The notes below the pieces were generated by a model. That model saw nothing but the letters and a program-made list of their open reading frames with translations, searched no databases and had not been told where the DNA came from. The position numbers and the translations under genes are program-made. Below are positions 55,811-64,000 of a stretch of DNA of 64,000 nt, in pieces (position 1 is the first letter of the stretch; each line of letters starts with the position of its first letter). This DNA is from Luidia sarsii (taxonomy: Eukaryota > Echinodermata > Asteroidea > Paxillosida > Luidiidae), in NCBI GenBank assembly GCA_949987565.1, contig OX465102.1, forward strand, positions 22,134,152 through 22,198,151, given 5' to 3'.

Positions 55811-56779
55811 TGTGCTTTACCTCTCAAACATCACCACTTCCGTGTGTGGAATGCGATGACGGTATGCCAAAAATACACACACTTGAGCGGTGTAATTATG
55901 TAGCTCGTAGCTAGAATCAGAGTGGAAACGTTATTGATTGAGGATTGTCGTTTATCACTGCGAAAAAATATATTCTTTTGAGCATCACCGAGCGGTGGAC
56001 ACCATTGAAATTGTTGAGCTGTTAATGATGCTCGATCGCTTATTCGGAAAAATGTTGAATTATTGATACATAAAAACAAATAAAAGTTGTAGAATATTCT
56101 CACTGAGGGATATTGAGCAGTTGGTGTAAACATAATAATTATATACTGCATGATTTTGTGAACCTTACTCCTTTTCGTTCTCAGAAGTGATACAATTCTG
56201 AAGAAACGTTCTACAGTTGAAACCAGTCCCCCTTAGAATAGGGTGGTCATGACATACTGTTAACAAGTCATATGCACAGCTGCATACGAGACAGCATCTC
56301 CTTAACGGACATAATGATATCTGCGCACTGTTGATGTAACAATCAACAATTAACACTTGATGACTGATCATACTCACTTATTCTCCTGTGGTATCCACAC
56401 ACCCACTCACGTAATCTTGTTTCCCATATTTATTTTTTCTTGAGAGGAAGGCATGAATCTTATTAGATATAATTATATTATTTTGCTTGAAGAGCGGGCT
56501 CTTATAGCCCACTATAATATGCCGACCGAGCGGCTCTTTGCAGCAGCGTGTTCGTCACGCCTCAAATTTGATTTGTACTCAGAAAGCGTGAGATGGTTGG
56601 ATACGTGGAGACTCTCTGCCGTGTGCTAAGAGACTCGAGCCCTTCTAGGAAGGATAGAAATAGTGAGTTCAATAGACAATCCTCGCACTACATAGTGCGG
56701 CAGTGGTCTATCACTTTAAAGGAAAACAAACAAACACCCCAACGAACGAACAAACACCCCAATGAAACTGCCTCCACTT

Positions 56780-57030
56780 CGTTTGATCCCCGAGCTGCTG
56801 TAGCCCGGTTTATAACAATTGGTTGTTTGCATTTGAATGAAAGTGGGGGCGTGATCCCTGGAGATTATACACCAGGCAATGGTTGAATGCTTCTGACTGG
56901 CGCTCAGTCAAAGAGTGGTGGACTGTAATGTGAAGGCCACAATCTAAGGGCTACCGTTAGATAGCTCAGATAATAAGATCGCTGGTATGCAAAACCAGAG
57001 GTCTCGGGTGCAAGTCCCGGTCCAGTCCAG
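56780..57030 (+). mobile_element. tRNA-derived SINE
   Basis: Body with TTTGAATGAAAGTGGGGGCG and GATCCCTGGAGAT, then a tRNA-like module at about 56950-57030. The anticodon stem CTGGT/ACCAG is intact with loop ATGCAAA (would read GCA, Cys); the T arm is GGGTGCAAGTCCC. Confidence 0.65.
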
Positions 57031-57169
57031 GTTTTCTTCGTTTGCTTAATTTAAATTGAATAGAGCTGGATCCACTTTGCGTGAATTAGGTCGACAGATC
57101 CCGCGCATCGTGATTGGCCAACGCGAGTTGCAAACTCTTGAGGGCGCACTATTGTGAATCGCCCGTATT

Positions 57170-57262
57170 CAGTAAGCAGTTGACATCATCAGTCGATTAT
57201 TAATTAGGAGGGCCTGACGTAGCGGTCCTGCTAGTCAACAAGCAGTTTGCAACATTTTGTAC
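57170..57262 (-). mobile_element. PLE-core fragment
   Basis: GGAGGGCCTGACGTAGCGG and TCCTGCTAG, followed by AAGCAGTTTGCAACATTTTG: a core with an internal deletion between the element ends. Confidence 0.55.
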
Positions 57263-58299
57263 ACATTACTCAATATTACTGCAAGACAAAAATCGTTTCT
57301 TTTCAATGTCAGGGAGAGTCGGGTACTTCCATGCTCCCCTTCTGGCCTTCAGTTGAATTTGTGGTCGCTCCTGACATGTATTCCTGCACAGATATTTATA
57401 ATGCAAGGGATGGATTCGGCCAAAACAAAATAACATCCACGTTTCACCGAGTGTTGGTGAACACGAGATCGAATGCACTGTCGAGTGTCCGCCTGTTACG
57501 TGATCAGAATGCTGCCGTCAGGACTCGCCATCATGAATGCGCTAATGCTCTGTATTCATTGCGTTCTATTGGCCTACGATTCTATGCAATTTCATTCTAT
57601 ACGTGTATCTAATTTGTACACCATTCTGTCCTGACTATCATCCTGTTTCTAACAAAGTGTTACATTCTATTGTGTACAGGCCGACAGCGTCACGGCCTGC
57701 CGTAAAGCTTGGATCCGGCGTGGTAGTGCCGCTGTGCCGGCCGTGATTTGCGTGCGCCTGACCTGGATCTCTGCCCGGAGCCGTACCGGAGAGACCACCT
57801 TGGACAAGGCTAAAAATGGGGCTACATTTCGGATATCACTCACAGTGGTTTTGCGCACAGCGCCATACAGTATTCCTGAAGGCCGCATTTGTATGTCTAT
57901 ATCGTCCGTATGATCATTGGCCCACAAGATCGCCGAAACCCGGACACCCCCATCCCAAACTTCCAGACCCAGAGATGGCTTCTGAAATGCAGGAGACAGA
58001 ATATAGCTGCACATCTCAAGCGCAAGAAGGAAGATTAATCCGCTTCGTCACATGAAACATTTACTGACTCAGTAACGAGTCTCGCTGGGACCGAATTAAT
58101 CCGATGAGGTCACAGATGTGTGATAAGATTGCAGTCCACCGTCTGGCGGGATTGCAAACAGGAGACCGTTAATCAAGAGGAAGTGCAGTGGGATTACGAC
58201 AGCGCGTGGATCATTCAAAGGAACAAGTGCAGAGACCCAGGGAGAATTCCACAGAGCCGCCTCAGCACAAACATAGAAGGGAAGGTAGGCCGTCTGCAA

Positions 58300-58655
58300 C
58301 GTGCCCAATTTCCGGACATTCCAAATTTGAGAAGCGACTCTCTCTTCTGGAAGTTTTGCAACGGCAACAGACATTCCGCGACATTTTGGCGCTCGAAAAT
58401 CTGCCGTTTTCGAGAAAAGGGGACATTTGTTGGAGTATCCAGCTTCGATCGCTCCACGTAGCGATCGTTGGAACAAAGAGTTCCCTTTACAAATACCGCA
58501 CTTTATGTCTGAGCAAAGGAAGCATTTAATTTCGTTTCCAGGGTTCTTCTGACATGGTTGACGGATTGAGCATAAACTTACACAGGTGAGTTGTTTCATA
58601 CATGCCTACGTTGACAAAGTATGGAAGCAATATTCTTCGACCTTAGAAAATGGGA
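58300..58655 (+). repeat. Dispersed repeat, copy 2
   Basis: Counterpart of 55475-55810. Confidence 0.65.
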
Positions 58656-59244
58656 TCATACCCAACCCGTTTTCATTCAGATGCAAATAACCAATATTGT
58701 TGGTCTACTCTTAGAATTCCTTTACCCTGCGACATTCTTTAAGAAACAAATTGGGCCTATATACAAAAAAACCACATACATTTGTAACCGATTTATTGTC
58801 ATGCAAAATCTCAGCCCCTCCCTCCCCCAAATCAAGTCAGCATCGCCTTGCTTGGAACGAATGAATATTCAACGACCAGGCAACGTTTGCCTGCTATACA
58901 ACGGGAGCAGAAGTAAAACAAACCTGGCACTATTCAGTAACTCTGGAATCACCCAGAGTGGATGCACCTTTTTCCATCCGTCTGACAAATACAGGATAAA
59001 AAATGTCTTTTCATTTGTTGGGCAAAAAAAAACCCGAGAAGAAATTACTGTAACCGGTTGCACATCTCCCCTCAGTTAGCCGGGAAATTGAGTTCCATCA
59101 CTGATCTAAATTTGTGTTTATTTATTTTGTCGAAGTGGCCTTGTATCCGTCTGCGCTGCCGGTATCGGCAGTACCGCGTAGCGACAATGATTGGCCGTGC
59201 CCTTCATTTCCAGGACTGAGGGCGAGGTGGATACTCGCTTGAGG

Positions 59245-59300
59245 AGTGGCGGGGAGGGGGGAGGGGGAGGGGGAGGGGGAGGGTGAGGGGGAGGGCAGTC
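59245..59300 (+). repeat. (GAGGGG)n G-quadruplex-prone tract
   Basis: Nine G-runs of three or more in about 50 bases on the plus strand. Confidence 0.8.
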
Positions 59301-59372
59301 TGTGGTTTGATTCATCGATGCGGTTGCCTCCCAACCACCCTCCCTCCCTCCGCACCTCTCGGGGCTTAAGAC

Positions 59373-59386
59373 GTAGCCATGGCAAC
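59373..59386. promoter_or_regulatory. RFX X-box-like site
   Basis: GTAGCCATGGCAAC differs by one base from the palindromic RFX site GTTGCCATGGCAAC. It lies in a CpG-rich segment with the G-rich tract 75 bases away; no adjacent gene is recognised. Confidence 0.4.
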
Positions 59387-59664
59387 GGCGATCCCAAGAT
59401 GAAGGTTGGATTTCAGACAGCGCGTGCGTTTCTCTCCCAATTGGCGACTGATTACCAGGCCAGCGGGAGATTTCGGCGAGGTTGGCGCACCCGGGGAATG
59501 GAACTGACTCGGCAATCAACCGCCATTGTAAAGACAACGAGATCTGAATAGGCTAACAAAGAAATCTGAATACAAAGGAGGGCGCTTGACTTGTGTTTTA
59601 CATAATGTATGACGGGGAGTATACGCTACTAGAATTTCGTCTGCGTTTCTGCGGAGGATTCTGC

Positions 59665-59722
59665 CTTTGAGAAAGGTCCTCCTAGGATCGAAACGTCAGG
59701 CCATCCTAATTGTTGAGATTTG
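59665..59722 (+). mobile_element. PLE-core fragment
   Basis: CTGCCTTTGAGAAAGG, TCCTCCTAGGATCGAAACG, TCAGGCCATCC: one full-length core with a single loop change. Confidence 0.75.
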
Positions 59723-59728
59723 CATATT

Positions 59729-59979
59729 TGTGACCCGGCACAGCATAATGAGGAATAACCCCACTTTTGAGATTTTGAGGTTTTCTAATGATGTGAAAGA
59801 GTATACCATTAGCTTTGAAATGATTTCAAAATATAATATTCTCTAATACTTAAAATTTCCGAAATTAAAAATAAAGAAAATTGATTTGTAATCGAATTGT
59901 GTAGATACTTTAACTTCATGCGTTGTTTACTCAAAAAGCGTTTTGGTGGATATTCCTCATGTCGTTGTGCCGGGTCACA
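59729..59979. mobile_element. MITE-like relative of 45763-46240
   Basis: The same termini TGTGACCCGGCACAGCATAA and GTTGTGCCGGGTCACA, 251 bp long, retaining the subterminal words AAGAGTATACCATTAGCTTT and GCGTTGTTTACTC. Non-coding. Confidence 0.75.
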
Positions 59980-61749
59980 TTTTTAGTCTGTAAGCAGTTT
60001 GCAATATGTTTGCATATGACTCTAACCAAATAAACAACAAACAAATCATATTGCATATGATTTGTTTGATTTGTGATGATGTAGGTCTTTTTGATATTAA
60101 AATAACACTCGTCTGATATAAGAGATACAGTGACTGGTTTTTGTTCAGGATTGAAGCTGTTAATAAAGGGCGACTTTAACGATTTTGTTCGATGACATGG
60201 GACAAAACACATTAGGCCTATAGAGAGTAAGTCCTACTGATTCCAAAATCATTCCCAAATCATTGTTCATCTCAATAATACCTAATGCATAACATTTGTA
60301 AGGGGCTTCAAACGACTGTTTATAAGAGCACCATTATCCGTCTACAAATTACTGACCAGACCAGAGGCCAGTTTCATGAAGCTGCTCTAAGCACCAAAAT
60401 TTGCCCAAATTTAACTTTTGCTTCTTGCTAAGTAAAGAAGAGTGGAATACAAGTCAAAAGCGATTGAAGTCACATCGAAGTGGGGTGTGTAATCCTGTTT
60501 GCATACCAAGGAAGACCTTCCTTGCTGAGGAGATTTTCACACACCAAAGGCACGGATTCGGGAGGCCAAATCACACACACTGTCCAGCACTACGAAGGTT
60601 TCATACACATTTCCGATCTACCATACCGATTCTCCAATCAGTATTATGGGCTCACTACAGAAACAATGCCGTAAGCAGTGCATGACCTCAGTTGTGCGCG
60701 GTCTTCCCATAGGGGTCTGTCAGATTTGAGGCTCTACTGTCCCCTAGCACGGGCAAATTCCGGGAATTAGATGGTCCCCGTTAACTGCTCTGCAATGCAA
60801 AGTGTTATGTGAATTGCTCGTGCGGCTGGCGGATTTTTTTTACACCCCAGCCTAGGGTTTTTCGTTGTAGCAGTGCAAACTTGCACTTGTAAAGAGACGG
60901 TATACAGGTTGCGCTGCGTATAGATCAGCAAGTTTTGATTTCTTGCGGAGGGGCGGAATGTGGCTTGCTGTTGTTGATTACGGAGGTAGTTGTCACAAAA
61001 CTGAAAGATGTATGGTGTGCTGTTAATTAACGTTCAGTTGCACTGACTGATCTTGTAACACAGGGCTAGTCTCTTTTCAAGCGCGAATCTTCACTTTGAG
61101 GCACTAACTTCATTGGTAACACGGAAATGCATTGCGCTGCACGCTCAAGCAGGATACCAGTTGTGTATAGTGTTTGTGTGGCGCAACGAAATGAGTGTCC
61201 CGAATTCTCCGCCTCATATCGTGCTGCATAATGTCGAGTTCTGGGTATAGGCTATCGCATGCAGCGCGGGCAGAGACATGAGTTTTCAACACCTTCCTGC
61301 CTCACTCCCAATCGTGTGCAAACCCATTCGGTGGGGGAATTCCACGCAGGGACACGAGAACATAATTTGTACGCTAAGCGTGTATCTGTGAGGCGCGTGG
61401 AGATGCACATGCAGGAATGCCCAAGTGATGCGTCGTTCTTCCAAATGCGACAGGCGTTTATTACGCAGCAGAATTTTATATGCCCGCGAGTTCTCTCTGA
61501 ATACGTCGGTTTTCTAATCGCATCGCAATCTCTCCAGGGAGATTTCTTAGAGATCCACGCCCACGACCTATAGGCCTACCTTTCCCCTTTCCGGCTGTAA
61601 TACATTACACAGATGGACCGCATAGCCAGTCACACTGATTGTCGAAGATTCCCAGTAAACAAAGACACGGAAAACTGATTGTGAGAACAGCAAGGGAAAA
61701 TTCGACTGGGACTGGGACTTGACCCCTAGAAAGTTCGGCTCAATGTCAC

Positions 61750-61850
61750 CAGGGATGTATTTCACAAAGGCCGTACGGTTTCTGTGCGTCGCCTATTGTC
61801 TTATGATTGGTCGTAAGTTACAATGAGTTTGGTGAAATCGACTGCAGGTG
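61750..61850. repeat. Short palindromic dispersed element
   Basis: ATTTCACAAAGGCCGTACGG begins it and ATGAGTTTGGTGAAATCG ends it. Preceded by a SINE scrap (CGACTGGGACTGGGACTTGA at 61703-61722). Confidence 0.5.
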
Positions 61851-61979
61851 CATTTAGCCATTACGACCGAGGCTCAGGACCCCATGCTATCAAAATTCCC
61901 TGCCTATTTTCACAAGATATTTCACAATATATTATTCCGAAAAAAGAAATTCTCTGTTAACAGTTCCGCTTGTCTGAGT

Positions 61980-62105
61980 GTAATACAATGTTGCAAACTG
62001 ATGTCTGACTAAAATGACCGGAGGCAAAACTCCACGGATTAGAGGATCATATGTGTGGATCTCAAGTTGTTTCTCAAAGGCAGTTCCTACTGTCAAATTG
62101 TCAAT
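61980..62105 (-). mobile_element. PLE end fragment
   Basis: ATGTTGCAAACTGATGTCTG and TTTCTCAAAGGCAG flank a degenerate core. Confidence 0.45.
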
Positions 62106-62635
62106 ATACATACTGGCTTCACGAGGGACTGGTGTGCCAATAGAGACACATCACCAAATATCTTATAGTGTGCAAAGCGCGCAAGATGGACTACTCTGAG
62201 CAAAAGTACGCACTGGACGCCATTTTAGTAAGCAACGGAATCTGTCGTAAGCGAGAGGGTCACAAACAGTGTCAAAGATACAACTTTGGATGCGTGAACA
62301 GAATGTGATAACTTTTGATGTGATGTGACCACGAAATGGAGGGAATGCGTGCGACTTTGCTCACTAAAGATTGATGGCGTCCAGTGCGTATACTTCATCC
62401 GGATGCGTGTGATCTCGCAAGAGTAGGCTATCTTGCACGCTTCGCGCGCTATAGGATCTTTGCACATAACCACAACAATGAGTCAAATCAGAGTCAAATG
62501 CAAAACTCAAATCAACGTATCAAAGATACATGTACATGTATATGGTTGTTTTCAAGACAGCAATTATTCCCCCAATTTTCTAAACAATAATGTATTACCT
62601 CTCAATAGATAACGTTATCAGTTGTAACAGGCCTG

Positions 62636-62890
62636 CAGCCGATTTCACGAAACATTAGTTTAAGCAATAAGAAATGGCGTAAGTGGAGTTACGCCAGATC
62701 TTAGTGCGTAATAACTTTTGCGCAATAACTTTATGACGGGTTTCACGAAAGTTACGCACTATTCGGATATGGCGCAACTCGAGGGCTTACGCCATAGACT
62801 TATGGCGCAGCTGCGCCATAAGTTTATGGCGTAAGTGTTGCGCCATAAGTAGATAAGGCGCAAGTTACGCACAGTTAGTGAAATCGGCTG
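62636..62890. mobile_element. Palindrome-rich MITE-like element
   Basis: The 255-bp element has 13-bp terminal inverted repeats CAGCCGATTTCAC/GTGAAATCGGCTG and many internal complementary words (GGCGTAAG, TTATGGCGCAGCTGCGCCATAA). A decayed PLE-core fragment follows directly at 62893-62930. Confidence 0.75.
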
Positions 62891-63410
62891 ATGGTGTTTC
62901 GATGCTAGCAGAAGCTTCCATAAAGGCAGACGGTTCTTTTATTTCCAAAAAATAGTGATGTGGCTATTGGATACCCCCCCCCCAAAAAAAAAAATGGAGC
63001 GATCCGGAAACCTCTGTATGGGAGAATGAGAGCTCCTCGATCTGACCAGTTGAGACCTTTCACTGATATTATATCGTTTGCTATGGACGGGTGTATAAGT
63101 GCTGCCGCTAATTCACTAAACGCCAACATTGACTATGGTACCTTTTCCTACACAAATTGACGACGTCACGCTTTTCGAGCATAGAGCGTTACTGCACAGC
63201 TGCTTTCACGGTGTCTGTCTGTCCGAAGAACACAAAAAACGCGCTTTTCCTTGTACAACGCTGATTGAATTTAGACGCTGTCGGACGACCGGGTGTTGTG
63301 TGTTTGACTCTTCTCACCGCCAGACCAACCGCTCCTTGCTCTTTTGTCCAGCGCTGCTGCTAATGACATTCCCCGTGAATGCCGGCAATTGTACAAAGGT
63401 CTTTCCAGAG

Positions 63411-63442
<32 letters not shown>
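63411..63442. repeat. (GGCT)n microsatellite
   Basis: About eight TGGC tetranucleotides, followed by a 12-base G run. Confidence 0.85.
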
Positions 63443-64000
63443 GCGGAGGTGGGGGGGGGGGGAGGTGCCCCCTGACAATTAGAGTTACACGCGGTGGTGA
63501 TGATATGGTGTTGCGGGCCATAATTTGATATTCTGCCGGCAGCGGGTCGTGCCGTGCACAATGGCAATGGACACGCATATCTGCCGAACAGGTTGCGCAA
63601 CCTGCAAAAGACCAGTCCTTGTATAACCCACCCTGAGACAGTGCACCGAGCATCCATGACATCGTGCGAGCTCGATGCTAATAACGAAGCCATTACAGAA
63701 AATGTTCCCCGAGTAAAGATGACCCAAAACTGACAAATCTTTCAACGATGGAGGGTCTGACGTTTTGTTGTTGTTGTGGTATTGGAAATTAAGGGGTTTA
63801 ATTTTCCTTTTGATTTATTTTCAAGTTACTCCAATTTCAAAATGACCCCATTCACAGAGGTTGACATTTTTTCAGCATAAAGATATAGCATATCTACTTT
63901 TTCTGCATCACTTAAAAAGCAATAACATGAGTTAAAGGCCTATACTCATGGCTTTTTTGATTTTTTGTTAATTTACTTGCTTATTGATGTTGAAAAAGAC

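Noticed and set aside
57247..57612. 121-residue plus-strand ORF
   Set aside because: It starts within a PLE end, has no recognisable domain and has unremarkable composition.

Overview
This is an intron-rich, repeat-dense animal genomic window. The two recognisable genes, both on the minus strand, are a TRPC-family cation channel and the first coding exon of a JIP3/JIP4-type scaffold protein. Intact spliced genes, a vertebrate-type (CCCTAA)n interstitial telomeric tract, abundant Penelope-like retroelement (PLE) debris, tRNA-derived SINEs and at least fourteen copies of the 8-mer TAGGCCTA suggest a marine invertebrate, possibly an echinoderm or other deuterostome. The species is an inference and not certain.

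Layout: 1-1.15 kb is intron of the JIP gene, which runs off the left edge; its first coding exon is at 1151-1450 (or 1510). 1.5-4.6 kb is intergenic, with a locally duplicated 0.68 kb block and a 5'-truncated PLE encoding a GIY-YIG endonuclease. From 4670 to 22556 an approximately 8.9 kb block occurs twice, head to tail. Each copy carries an intact version of the last coding exon of the TRPC gene plus its 3' flank. TRPC exons then run right to left: exon 1 (31233-32339), 2 (29839-30181), 3 (26890-27355), 4 (25588-25786), 5 (24629-24847), 6 (22814-22983) and 7 (21140-21857, or the duplicate 12241-12958). Splice sites and phases join without a frameshift into a 1073-residue protein with ankyrin repeats, a zinc-binding His-Cys3 site, six transmembrane segments, an LFG pore motif, a TRP box and a C-terminal class I PDZ ligand.

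From 32.4 to 64 kb I find no gene I can name. The region holds microsatellites, one 200-base N gap (34781-34980), minisatellites, foldback elements, SINEs, PLE 3' ends, one candidate coding exon on the plus strand (42115-42258) and some candidate cis-regulatory sequence (RFX-type X-boxes).

The most unusual signal is a short conserved module dispersed about twenty times. It is linked to PLE 3' ends and occurs alone as 59-176 bp insertions flanked by 11-13 bp target duplications. Its secondary structure matches a hammerhead ribozyme layout with short helix III (GAAACGTC), but with an altered core. It also occurs as perfect palindromes, and part of it appears amplified into a 650 bp array of a 14-bp unit. 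The second notable signal is the tandem duplication of the TRPC terminal exon, whose two copies are virtually identical on one side and clearly diverged on the other.
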